From: an uncultured Draconibacterium sp. | GTDB lineage: Bacteria; Bacteroidota; Bacteroidia; Bacteroidales; Prolixibacteraceae | Assembly (NCBI RefSeq): GCF_963676815.1 | Contig: NZ_OY781365.1 | Span: 4,374,501-4,438,500 of the forward strand | Reading direction: 5' to 3' | Length of the DNA stretch: 64,000 nucleotides | In this document: piece after piece, positions 1-7,791 of the stretch | Layout of the letters: every line of letters begins with the position of its first letter | Position numbering within the stretch: position 1 is the first letter of the stretch | Notes under the pieces: model-generated | The model's database searches: none | The model's input: the letters and a program-made list of their open reading frames with translations, nothing else | What the model was told of the DNA's origin: nothing | Position numbers and translations under genes: made by a program

Positions 1-85
1 ACTGCTTTGAAAGTTGTGATATATTAAACTGAAACTAAATTATTTCAAGCCGGGCATACCCGATACGGAGCGATGCCGTTTTATT

Positions 86-1336
86 ATGGAAAAACGACGA
101 GTTGTAATAACCGGTCTTGGGGCACTAACTCCAATCGGCAATAACATTAACGAATTTTGGGAAAATGCAGTGAGTGGAAAAAGTGGAGCTGCAGAAATCA
201 CAAAATTCGACACCTCCAATTTTAAAACAAAATTTGCCTGCGAGCTAAAAGATTTCAATGCAAAAGAGCATCTCGATCGGTCGGATATTAAATGTTCCGA
301 TCTGTTCTCGCAATATGCGCTGGTAACTACCGGAGAAGCTTTGCAGGATAGTGGTCTTGATCTGCAAAGCATCGATCCGTACGACATTGGCGTAATTTGG
401 GGATCGGGCCAGGGCGGAATGGATTGTTATGAAAAGGAAGTAAAAATTTATGCCAAAACCGGAATTCCTCGTTTTAGTCCTATGTTGGGGCCTAAAATGC
501 TGATTAATATGGCGGCCGGAATGATTTCGTTAAAGTACGGGCTGAAAGGAATGAGCTACACCACGTCGTCGGCTTGTGCCACCTCGAATACGGCCATTAT
601 GGATGCCTACAATTACATAAAACTGGGAAAGGCTAAGGTTTTTGTTACCGGAGGGTCGGAAGCCGGAATCATTGAAATGGGAATTGGCGGTTTTAATTCC
701 ATGCGTGCTTTGTCGGTAAATAACGAACATCCCGAGTTAGCATCGCGACCTTTTGATGTAAACCGCGATGGATTTGTGTTGGGAGAGGGCGCCGGAACAC
801 TGATTATGGAAGATTACGAGCACGCTAAAAAACGTGGTGCAAAAATATATGCCGAGATTGTTGGTGCTGCCATGACATCGGATGCGTACCATGTGGCAGC
901 ATCGCATCCCGATGGCGAAGGTGCTTCAAAAGCGATGGAGTTCGCCTTGAAAGAAGCTGAAGTAAAACCCGATGAGGTGGATTACCTGAATGCTCACGCT
1001 ACATCAACCCCCATTGGCGACATTAGTGAAATAAATGCTGTACGCCGACTGTTTGGTGAAAATCCTCAGAACCTGAAAATTGGTTCATCAAAATCGATGA
1101 CAGGTCATTTGTTGGGTGCAGCCGGCGCGGTGGAATCGATTCTTTGTATTAAAGCCATCGAAAAAGGAATAGTCACTCCTACTATAAATACCACCGATAT
1201 TGATCCGCTAATTCCGGATTCAATAAATATTGTAACCGGAAAAAGTGTGCATACAAACGTTAATGTTGCCATTACCAACAGCTTTGGTTTTGGCGGGCAC
1301 AATGCTACTTTGGTGTTTAAAAAGTGGGAAGATTAA
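86..1336 (+). CDS. fabF: beta-ketoacyl-ACP synthase II
   Basis: Condensing enzyme that extends acyl-ACP with malonyl-ACP in fatty-acid synthesis, cytoplasmic. The 416 residues match the family length. The catalytic triad is visible: Cys164 in SSACATSN, His304 in NAHATSTPIGD and His341 in SMTGHLLGAAG, and the C-terminal NSFGFGGHNA loop is present. The start MEKRRVVITGLGALTP is the usual N-terminus. The region around residues 57-72 differs from the usual FabF sequence there. No acpP or other fab gene is adjacent, so this may be a second FabF rather than the housekeeping copy; that is inference. Confidence 0.93.
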   Translation: MEKRRVVITGLGALTPIGNNINEFWENAVSGKSGAAEITKFDTSNFKTKFACELKDFNAKEHLDRSDIKCSDLFSQYALVTTGEALQDSGLDLQSIDPYDIGVIWGSGQGGMDCYEKEVKIYAKTGIPRFSPMLGPKMLINMAAGMISLKYGLKGMSYTTSSACATSNTAIMDAYNYIKLGKAKVFVTGGSEAGIIEMGIGGFNSMRALSVNNEHPELASRPFDVNRDGFVLGEGAGTLIMEDYEHAKKRGAKIYAEIVGAAMTSDAYHVAASHPDGEGASKAMEFALKEAEVKPDEVDYLNAHATSTPIGDISEINAVRRLFGENPQNLKIGSSKSMTGHLLGAAGAVESILCIKAIEKGIVTPTINTTDIDPLIPDSINIVTGKSVHTNVNVAITNSFGFGGHNATLVFKKWED

Positions 1337-1396
1337 TTGCACGCAGATTTCGCGGATTTTCGCAGATGAATAAAAATAATCGGCGTTATCAGCGAG
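1337..1396. repeat. interspersed intergenic repeat (CGCAGATTTCGCGGATTT type)
   Basis: The short stretch between the convergent fabF and FemAB-like genes contains GCACGCAGATTTCGCGGATT followed by a second CGCAGATGAA phrase and TCAGCGAG. I recognise this wording as a sequence often found between genes in Bacteroidota. Only one copy is in this window, so its repeat status rests on memory and not on this sequence. Confidence 0.3.
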
Positions 1397-1399
1397 AAA

Positions 1400-2503
1400 C
1401 TATTTCTGCGCTTCCTGTAAACGGAAAATATCATATTGCTTTTGGTCGTATGGATAATCCCAGCATCCCATTCGGTGGTACAGATCGCCGCCAAATCCTT
1501 TTTTGTAAATATGTACACCGTGCAATGGGTGACTGCGGTCTAAATTCGGTGCCGAGCCAAACATATCGTACTCGGTGCAACCCCATTCTTTCGAAATTCG
1601 AATCGACTCCCATTGCAGAGCGTAGCTGGCCATTAAATTATCTTTACACGACGTAGAGGCTCCATATAAATAGGTGCCGCGTTTCCGCGACAGAACCAAA
1701 AACATCGACGAGAGAAAACGTCCGTCAATATCGGCCATTAACATTTTTACTGTCACTCCGTTTTTGCTGTTATCCTGGTTTTTCAGAATAGATGAAAAGT
1801 ACTCCTGGCTTTGCAAAGCCATATTATGCCTAATCGCTGTATAGTAATACAATTTATACCACTCTCCAATGTGTTCCAGACCGTATTCGCGCACCCGTAT
1901 TCCTTTGTTATTTGCTTTTCGCACATTGTAACGGGTGTTGTAGCGCATATTGTACATTAAATTCTGTTCCTCCAAAGTCAGGTCGAGAAAGAAAGTATTT
2001 TTAGGCAGGTTATCTTCGATACTCTTTTTTACATTTCCCTTAACGGTATTAAAATTTACACGATATTCCTGCGTATGGTCGGGTGGCGGGCCAATCCAGT
2101 TTCCCTGCTCATCGAAATAATCATCCTCCACTGCCCACTGGTTTTCCCAGGTCAGGTCGTAACGAATAAAAATACAGTTAGCCGGCAGGTGTGGTCGTAT
2201 CGATTCGGATAACTGCTCTAAAAGCAGCCCCTGGTTTTCGAATGTTGGCTCCATTTTTGGACCATAAGGTACATAGGCAAAACAAGCGTTAGCATTTACA
2301 TACTTGATGAGTACCAGTAAATCTTCCCCTTTTTTCTCGAGCGAATTGGCGGTTGTTACCAATAAATCGCGCGAAATGGTGAGCTCAAAACCTTTCGGGA
2401 TAAAGCCCTGGTTTCGTTTTATGCGGCCCCAAAAAGTGGTTTGCGGTAATACGTTGGTGGTCTGTAGTTCTTCAATGTCTTTCGTTGCCAGTTCGCAGAT
2501 CAT
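1400..2503 (-). CDS. FemAB-like aminoacyl/acyl transferase
   Basis: Predicted member of the FemA/FemB/FemX superfamily (two GNAT-like folds), which in Gram-positive bacteria adds amino acids from aminoacyl-tRNA to the lipid II peptide. The 367 residues include an N-terminal FWGRIKRNQGFIPKGF segment, a central YNVRKANNKGIRVREYG segment typical of the family, and a C-terminal YDMFGSAPNLDRSHPLHGVHIYKKGFGGD segment matching the second GNAT unit. The substrate in Bacteroidota is not known, since their peptidoglycan is usually cross-linked directly. It is convergent with fabF and appears monocistronic. Confidence 0.8.
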   Translation of the reverse strand: MICELATKDIEELQTTNVLPQTTFWGRIKRNQGFIPKGFELTISRDLLVTTANSLEKKGEDLLVLIKYVNANACFAYVPYGPKMEPTFENQGLLLEQLSESIRPHLPANCIFIRYDLTWENQWAVEDDYFDEQGNWIGPPPDHTQEYRVNFNTVKGNVKKSIEDNLPKNTFFLDLTLEEQNLMYNMRYNTRYNVRKANNKGIRVREYGLEHIGEWYKLYYYTAIRHNMALQSQEYFSSILKNQDNSKNGVTVKMLMADIDGRFLSSMFLVLSRKRGTYLYGASTSCKDNLMASYALQWESIRISKEWGCTEYDMFGSAPNLDRSHPLHGVHIYKKGFGGDLYHRMGCWDYPYDQKQYDIFRLQEAQK

Positions 2504-2665
2504 ACTTCCCTGATTGTTATTTCTATTTGGGCCGCGAAACTATACAAATCATTAGCGAATGAAAATTGTGAAGGGGTGATTTTGAATAAGTTAAACTTCA
2601 GATAATATGAAGGTTAAATACCTGCTTATTCGATTATTTAAGAATTAATTTCTTTCATGAGAATT

Positions 2666-3181
2666 TTAGAACTCGATGCCCTTTCGTGCTTTTACTCCGT
2701 TTTGGTAATAATGTTTTATTTCTTTCATTTCGGTAACCAGATCGGCCAGATCGATTATTTTGTGGGGGGCATAACGACCGGTAAGAACCAGTTCAAGCTT
2801 GTCTGGTTTGTTTTTTATCAACTCAATTACCGCTTCAACAGAAATGAGTTTATAGTGAAGCGCAATAAAAATTTCATCGAGGATGACCAAGTCATTGTCT
2901 CCCGATTTTACCAACTCCTTAATTTCTCTCAGGCCTTGCTGTGCCACTTCAATATCGGCTTTGGCAGGCTTTTTATTAATAAAATATCCGTTACCGTATT
3001 GTTTGATTTCGGTCTGGGGCAGGTAGTTTCGAATGGCATTAATCTCCGAGTATGCCTTTCCTTTTACAAACTGTGCGATAAATACCTTTTTATCTGCTCC
3101 GCATGCCCGCAAAGCCAATCCAAAAGCTGCTGTAGTTTTTCCTTTGCCGTTGCCTGTATAAACGTGTACATAACCTTTCAT
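2666..3181 (-). CDS. btuR: cob(I)yrinic acid a,c-diamide adenosyltransferase
   Basis: Transfers the 5'-deoxyadenosyl group from ATP to Co(I) corrinoids to make adenosylcobalamin. The 171 residues start MKGYVHVYTGNGKGKTTAAF, a P-loop (residues 9-17) diagnostic of the CobA/CobO/BtuR family, followed by RACGADKKVFIAQFVKG. Further family features are LVILDEIFIALHY and LVLTGRYAPHKIIDLADLVTEM. No other cobalamin gene is nearby and no cobalamin riboswitch was seen upstream, so it probably serves salvage. A consensus Bacteroidota promoter lies just upstream. Confidence 0.93.
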   Translation of the reverse strand: MKGYVHVYTGNGKGKTTAAFGLALRACGADKKVFIAQFVKGKAYSEINAIRNYLPQTEIKQYGNGYFINKKPAKADIEVAQQGLREIKELVKSGDNDLVILDEIFIALHYKLISVEAVIELIKNKPDKLELVLTGRYAPHKIIDLADLVTEMKEIKHYYQNGVKARKGIEF

Positions 3182-3201
3182 GGTGAAATTCGTTTTTTGT
3201 G

Positions 3202-3229
3202 CAAAGGTATCGCCTTTTTATTCTTACAA
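3202..3229 (-). promoter_or_regulatory. promoter of btuR with overlapping palindrome
   Basis: Read on the minus strand, TACCTTTG (3202-3209) matches the -7 consensus TAnnTTTG, with TTG 17 bases upstream (3227-3229). The TTG overlaps a perfect 14-bp palindrome AACGGCTAGCCGTT at 3228-3241, which could be an operator. The spacing is slightly short for the consensus. Confidence 0.5.
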
Positions 3230-3242
3230 CGGCTAGCCGTTC

Positions 3243-3287
3243 AAAAAAAGCCGGGGCTGTATGTATTAAACGATACAGCCCCGGGCT
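3243..3287 (-). terminator. rho-independent terminator after the DUF3570 gene
   Basis: On the minus strand a 12-bp GC-rich stem (arms 3251-3262 and 3273-3284, CCGGGGCTGTAT with its complement) is followed by seven T. It lies directly downstream of the DUF3570 stop codon and ends the thioredoxin-ApbE-DUF4266-DUF3570 transcript. Confidence 0.85.
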
Positions 3288-3309
3288 TAATTCTTATAAA
3301 TTGCTATTG

Positions 3310-4611
3310 TTAATCAACAACAAACTTCAGCCCAAACGAAAACATCGATGCGGTAAACGCTGAATCGCGGTCGTATTTATGGTATTTCAAATCAATACTT
3401 TTTAAGCCGAGTTTCCAAATGTGGCCTTTGGTAAACACATCGGTGTAGCTAACACCAAAACCATAGTTATTAGCGTTAAATTCCGATAGGTCGTAGTCTG
3501 AGGTGTAATATTTTTCGGTAGACAAATGCTCGTTGTATGGCGCAAAATAGTCGGCTGCCGTTTGGTTGTAAAAACGGTACGAGGGGTATAGCGTAAATTT
3601 ATCCGTAATTTTTATCGGGATTTCTATACTTGCCGTGTGTGACGTAATCCCCCAGTCGTCGGTGTAATAACGGTAAAAGGTACGCAGTGTTACGCGGTGG
3701 TTTACAAAATAGTTGAGTCGGGCACCCAGTGCAATTTTAAATCGCGAGTTGGGCAGCTGCTCAATATCATCGGCTAAATGGAAGTTTTCGAAAAAGTAGT
3801 CTGTCTTATCGGCAAAATAAATACGGTGAAAAGGAGTCGACAATAAACCATCCTGCAAAATAAAATCGGCCGAAACATATCCTGTCATTCTGCTCGACAA
3901 GATTTGCGATAGACCAATACCCGCCGAGTATGAGTTTCTTCCTTTGCTTGTATGCTCGTTAAACGACGGATTGTAGCCAGGAACAATCTCCTGAAATGAA
4001 CCACCCGAAAAACCATGTTCTCCTCCCTGATTAGTGCGCAGTTCGATGGGGTAGATCAGGCTCCAGGTATCAAGGTATATATTTCCGTTCAACGATAACT
4101 CGGTATTTTTCTCATTGAATAACCAGGTTCGGCCGGCGCCAAAACCAAATGAGGTGTAGTCAAATTCGGCCGAAACCGATAAGTTAGCATTCCACAGCCG
4201 GTTCCGGTCGTCGGAACTATGGCTGTAACTTCCAACCACATTCCCCCATAAATCCGATTTTGATGCACCACTACTTGCCACAAACGGATCGGCCGGTTGT
4301 TTGCCGTCAAAAGGATTAATGTTACTCGACGAGGCCGAAGTGTAGGCCGAAATATTGGCGTTAATGGTCAGCACATCGTCGTCGTTCAACGGAACCGCCA
4401 CAACAATTGTTGGCGAAAGATCTTGCAAATCTTCGGTTCCACGGCCCCCTGTTACGGCAGCATTTTCTCCATCCTGCTGGTAATAATTTACCAGGAAATC
4501 TATCTCGGTATGCTCCAGCACGCGTTTTTTGTATTCGCCCGAGGTGTTGTCATCCTGGGCGCTTGCTACAAGCACTGAAGCAATCAATAATAAACTAAAT
4601 AAGTACTTCAT
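3310..4611 (-). CDS. DUF3570 outer-membrane beta-barrel protein
   Basis: The 433-residue protein has a signal peptide (MKYLFSLLLIASVLVASAQ). After it come alternating beta-strand segments rich in Tyr, Phe and Gly, ending in a terminal strand (SMFSFGLKFVVD) as expected for an outer-membrane barrel. I assign it to DUF3570. It is the last gene of a four-gene unit, 14 bp after the DUF4266 lipoprotein. DUF3570 recurs beside ApbE and DUF4266 in other bacteria (from memory), so a role with that redox unit is likely, but the transported or bound species is not known. Confidence 0.8.
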   Translation of the reverse strand: MKYLFSLLLIASVLVASAQDDNTSGEYKKRVLEHTEIDFLVNYYQQDGENAAVTGGRGTEDLQDLSPTIVVAVPLNDDDVLTINANISAYTSASSSNINPFDGKQPADPFVASSGASKSDLWGNVVGSYSHSSDDRNRLWNANLSVSAEFDYTSFGFGAGRTWLFNEKNTELSLNGNIYLDTWSLIYPIELRTNQGGEHGFSGGSFQEIVPGYNPSFNEHTSKGRNSYSAGIGLSQILSSRMTGYVSADFILQDGLLSTPFHRIYFADKTDYFFENFHLADDIEQLPNSRFKIALGARLNYFVNHRVTLRTFYRYYTDDWGITSHTASIEIPIKITDKFTLYPSYRFYNQTAADYFAPYNEHLSTEKYYTSDYDLSEFNANNYGFGVSYTDVFTKGHIWKLGLKSIDLKYHKYDRDSAFTASMFSFGLKFVVD

Positions 4612-4625
4612 GTTTTAAATTGGAT

Positions 4626-4841
4626 TTAATTGCAGCCACATCCGCCACCGGTTTTACCTCCGTTTGCTCCCGATGCAGCTTCTCTGTACGATTGAAAAGT
4701 AGTTTGGAATTTGTCGATCTTGCGGTCGGCCAGCGCCATATCCGGATCGTTTATATTTACCTTTTCGTACTCCTTAAGCACTGTGCACGAACTGAAAAGC
4801 ATAATGCCAAGTCCGGCCAGTAAAATGATTTTTTTCTTCAT
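4626..4841 (-). CDS. DUF4266 small lipoprotein with C-terminal GGGCGC motif
   Basis: This 71-residue protein starts with a lipoprotein signal (MKKKIILLAGLGIMLFSSC), so it is predicted to be lipid-anchored in the periplasm or outer membrane. The mature part holds the conserved DUF4266 segment (VNINDPDMALADRKIDKF) and ends in a Gly-rich tail with two cysteines, GGKTGGGCGCN. The tail could bind a metal or take a modification; no function is established here. It sits between apbE (5 bp upstream) and the DUF3570 barrel gene (14 bp downstream), so co-expression is very likely. Confidence 0.78.
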   Translation of the reverse strand: MKKKIILLAGLGIMLFSSCTVLKEYEKVNINDPDMALADRKIDKFQTTFQSYREAASGANGGKTGGGCGCN

Positions 4842-4846
4842 TTGTG

Positions 4847-5833
4847 TTAGTCTGTTTTAATTTCAATATTATCCGATTGATGGATATTTCCTTCATCATC
4901 AACGATGATACATTCTATTTGAGGCAACTGGTTAATGCGGTCGAGTCCCACATCAATTCCCATTACGAAAACTGATGTTGCCAGCGCATCGGCCAGTTCT
5001 GCCTTTGGCGCAAATACGGTCGCACTGATAATTCCGTGTGCCGGATAACCGGTTCGCGGATCGATGATGTGGGCGTAACGAATTCCGTTAAACTTTACAT
5101 ATTTTTCGTAGTCGCCCGAAGTTACAACCGCACCGTTTTTAATAGGTAAAAGAGCAAAAGCCTTGTCTTTGTTCATTGGGTTGGTTATCGCAACTTTCCA
5201 GTACGAGCCGTCGGGTTGTTTGCCCCAGGTATTCATATCGCCCGATGCGTTGATTATTCCGGCACTCACTCCTTTGCTCATTAGCAATGCTTTTGCCTTA
5301 TCGGCTGCATAACCTTTGCCAACAGCGCCAAAACCGATCTTCATTCCTTCCTTTTTCAGAAAAACTGTTGACACCTCTTTGTCCAGCACAATGTTTTGGT
5401 ATCCGACCTTTGCCACCGAGGCTGCAATGGTTGCTTCCGAGGGCATAGCTGTCATACTTCCATCGAATTGCCAGATGCGGTCCATCGAAGCATAACTGAT
5501 ATCGAAAGCTCCGTCGGTCAACTCTGAAATACGAATGGCCCGTTCGATCAATGCAAAAAGTTCGGGCGATACTTTTACAGGCTGTATTCCTGCGTTTTTG
5601 TTAATCGCTGAAGTTTCTGAATTGGCATCCCACGATGAGATCAGCTTTTCGATGCGCTGAATCTCTTCAACCGCCATATCAATATAGCCGTTTCCTTCCT
5701 GCTCGCTGTTGGCAACAACGGTAATATCGAAACGGCTTCCCATAAGTTTTAGCGTTCGTTTGTAAGGTTGCTGGCTAAAAACCGGCAGCCCCAGTGTTAC
5801 TAAAACCAATAGTATTGCTATTTGGCGAACCAT
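4847..5833 (-). CDS. apbE: FAD:protein FMN transferase
   Basis: ApbE attaches FMN from FAD to a Thr or Ser of periplasmic flavoproteins. The 328 residues begin with a signal peptide (MVRQIAILLVLVTLGLPVFSQQ). Family features follow: LMGSRFDITVVA, GAVGKGYAADKAKALLMSKGV, NASGDMNTWGKQPDG, RYAHIIDPRTGYPAHGIISATVFAP and ADALATSVFVMG. Its ATG overlaps the stop codon of the thioredoxin gene by one base (TAATG), implying coupling. No clear flavinylation motif is seen in the two downstream partners, so the acceptor is either divergent or encoded elsewhere. Confidence 0.92.
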   Translation of the reverse strand: MVRQIAILLVLVTLGLPVFSQQPYKRTLKLMGSRFDITVVANSEQEGNGYIDMAVEEIQRIEKLISSWDANSETSAINKNAGIQPVKVSPELFALIERAIRISELTDGAFDISYASMDRIWQFDGSMTAMPSEATIAASVAKVGYQNIVLDKEVSTVFLKKEGMKIGFGAVGKGYAADKAKALLMSKGVSAGIINASGDMNTWGKQPDGSYWKVAITNPMNKDKAFALLPIKNGAVVTSGDYEKYVKFNGIRYAHIIDPRTGYPAHGIISATVFAPKAELADALATSVFVMGIDVGLDRINQLPQIECIIVDDEGNIHQSDNIEIKTD

Positions 5834-6291
5834 TAGTTCACAAAGGTTTCAAGATGTTTGATGTATTCGTCGGGCGAGAGTTTTTTGTAGCCCGTTTCGC
5901 CCAGCACTTTGCCGTTTTCATCCAGCACTACCACCAGAGGAAAGAAGCCTTTCTGGTTGTACTTTTCGGCCAGTTCTTTGTTCGCTTTTACCTGCTCGGT
6001 GTCGGGCTGGTTCTTTTTCTTACGCGGAAAATCGGCTTTGTAAAGCACAAAATGCCCGGCCGAATAATTTTTAAATTCATCTGAACTCCAGATCTCGTTT
6101 TCCAATTTCATACAAGGTGCGCACCAATCCGATCCTGAAAATACCAGGATGATGGGTTTGTCTTCTGCTTTTGCAGTTTGTAATGATTTCTGAAAATCGG
6201 TTTGCCAGTTTTGACCAAACGCGATACCCGAAAAAATCAGGGTAAGTAGAAAAGTCAATGAGGCAGTTTTGAAAACGGTTTTTTTGCTCAT
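5833..6291 (-). CDS. periplasmic thioredoxin-fold protein
   Basis: The 152-residue protein has an N-terminal signal or membrane segment (residues 10-26) and a thioredoxin fold with the active site CAPC at residues 57-60 inside SGSDWCAPCMKLENEIW. The later segment KGFFPLVVVLDENGKVLGETGY carries the cis-Pro loop. It resembles thiol-disulfide proteins of the thioredoxin_7/DsbD-gamma kind. As first gene of the ApbE-DUF4266-DUF3570 unit it may keep the cysteines of the DUF4266 tail reduced, which is inference. Confidence 0.85.
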   Translation of the reverse strand: MSKKTVFKTASLTFLLTLIFSGIAFGQNWQTDFQKSLQTAKAEDKPIILVFSGSDWCAPCMKLENEIWSSDEFKNYSAGHFVLYKADFPRKKKNQPDTEQVKANKELAEKYNQKGFFPLVVVLDENGKVLGETGYKKLSPDEYIKHLETFVN

Positions 6292-6412
6292 TGTTCTATA
6301 TTGTTAAGATTATCGAATCATGTGGATTTTTCGATATGTATAACTTAATAGGAGGCAAAATGTTTTAGCATATTGTAAATTTAACAGAATTTAAATGTAG
6401 AAGACCAGTGGG

Positions 6413-6769
6413 TTAGTCCTCAAAAGGGATGTTATTTTGATCGTTTACAACAAGTTGGAACCCCAGTTGTTCGGCCTTATCTAAATCTTTTTCGTTAATT
6501 CGGATTACGATTAAATTACCGGTAGAACAAAAGCAGGCCAAACAAAACGGCCCTGTGTCGTTAGTAACTTTGTTTATGGAATAAACTGCAATGTTATTGT
6601 CTTCGAGATAGGCTATTACAGCGTGTTTGTAATCGCTGGTACCTTCGTAATAGTCGTCCCAACCATTTGCACATCCTGTTTCAACAATATCCATTTCAAT
6701 GCCTTTTTCGTCGTTACAGGCAGCAACAACAAGCAGAAGTAGCGAAAGAAAAAAGGTTATACGTTTCAT
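6413..6769 (-). CDS. hypothetical lipoprotein
   Basis: The 118 residues start with a lipoprotein signal (MKRITFFLSLLLLVVAACND). The mature part contains three further cysteines close together in FCLACFCSTGN and a predicted alpha/beta arrangement (IRINEKDLDKAEQLGFQLV). I do not recognise a named family. It lies between the thioredoxin gene (121 bp away) and the MscS gene on the same strand. The cysteine cluster suggests metal binding or a disulfide-stabilised fold, but nothing in the sequence fixes the role. Confidence 0.7.
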   Translation of the reverse strand: MKRITFFLSLLLLVVAACNDEKGIEMDIVETGCANGWDDYYEGTSDYKHAVIAYLEDNNIAVYSINKVTNDTGPFCLACFCSTGNLIVIRINEKDLDKAEQLGFQLVVNDQNNIPFED

Positions 6770-6802
6770 TTTAGCAGTTTGGGGTAAGATGTTTTTACAT
6801 GA

Positions 6803-7720
6803 TTAAAGGTTGCGTTGCTGTGCTTCTGTTACTTCGCCCGCTTTGTAAAAACGTGTTGTCGGATAAGCGAATTGAATATCAGTTTCTTTATTGAAAGCGG
6901 TAAGAATATCTTGCCAGATTATATTTTCTGATCCTCGCCGTTGCCGCGGATTACAAAGATAACGAATGGTTAAACACACACCAAAGTCAATCACCTTGGT
7001 ATACACAATTGGCGTGAGGTGTTTGTAATAGATCATATAGTTTTTGCTGGCTTCCTGAATTTCTTTTTGTGCTTTTATGTGGATGTCTTTTGAATAATCG
7101 TGAATGATGTTATCCAGAATGTCTTTGGCTTTTTGCCAGTTGCTTTCAAAGGTGACGTTTACTTTTAGTTCGTTCCAGATGTATTCAAAACCAGTACTGA
7201 AATTGGCCTGTGGTTCAAGAAAAACCTTGCCGTTGGGCAGATGAATAATGCGGCCCGTACTTTGATCGGCATCTACCCAGTTACCGATTTCGAGAATGGT
7301 AAACTGAAAAAGCCTGATATCAATAACATCGCCGGTGTGTGGGCCAACCTGCACACGATCGCCAACATGAAACGGTTTGCGTACAACGATGAAAAACCAC
7401 CCGGCCAGGTTGGTCAGTGGATCTTTTAAGGCAATAGCAATACCGGCGGTAAATAGTCCCAAAAATGTTCCAAATTCTTCAAACGCATGAATCCAAACCG
7501 CACTGATCAATATTAGGCCGGTAAAAGGAATGATAAACGAGAGGGAGCGTTTCCACGAGTAGCGGATTTTTACGTTTTCGGTTTGCCGCCAAACAATACG
7601 CAGCACCAGCAAGCGGATAATGGAAAGAAAGATCAGGATTAAAATCGAGATAATTATTTTATGCTGGGTGGCAGCACTTAATCCTGTTTGGTTGGTAATA
7701 AATTCATTTATCTCCCTCAT
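6803..7720 (-). CDS. MscS-family mechanosensitive ion channel
   Basis: Predicted inner-membrane channel that opens under membrane tension. The 305 residues have transmembrane helices in the first ~100 residues (ISILILIFLSIIRLLVL; LSFIIPFTGLILISAVWI). The MscS pore helix and beta domain follow: FLGLFTAGIAIALKDPLTNLAGWFFIVVRKPFHVGDRVQVG, with GDVIDI and a RIIHLPNGKVF segment. The length is like the short MscS type. It appears to be transcribed alone or with the downstream lipoprotein gene. Confidence 0.88.
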   Translation of the reverse strand: MREINEFITNQTGLSAATQHKIIISILILIFLSIIRLLVLRIVWRQTENVKIRYSWKRSLSFIIPFTGLILISAVWIHAFEEFGTFLGLFTAGIAIALKDPLTNLAGWFFIVVRKPFHVGDRVQVGPHTGDVIDIRLFQFTILEIGNWVDADQSTGRIIHLPNGKVFLEPQANFSTGFEYIWNELKVNVTFESNWQKAKDILDNIIHDYSKDIHIKAQKEIQEASKNYMIYYKHLTPIVYTKVIDFGVCLTIRYLCNPRQRRGSENIIWQDILTAFNKETDIQFAYPTTRFYKAGEVTEAQQRNL

Positions 7721-7791
7721 TAAAATCCGGATTAGCGTTTAGCGGAAGTTACGAAATATTTTGTTTTGTTCAGCAATACAGCCAAAATGTG

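Noticed and set aside
1324..1656. 110-codon plus-strand ORF after fabF
   Set aside because: It lies antisense to the FemAB-like gene over most of its length and begins in an intergenic repeat; the minus-strand gene has clear family features.
2504..3240. Cobalamin riboswitch near btuR
   Set aside because: Only about 60 bp separate the btuR start from the next terminator on its upstream side, too short for the aptamer, and no B12-box wording was found.
2657..3313. 218-codon plus-strand ORF opposite btuR
   Set aside because: Long antisense frame over the well-supported corrinoid adenosyltransferase gene; its translation has no recognisable features.
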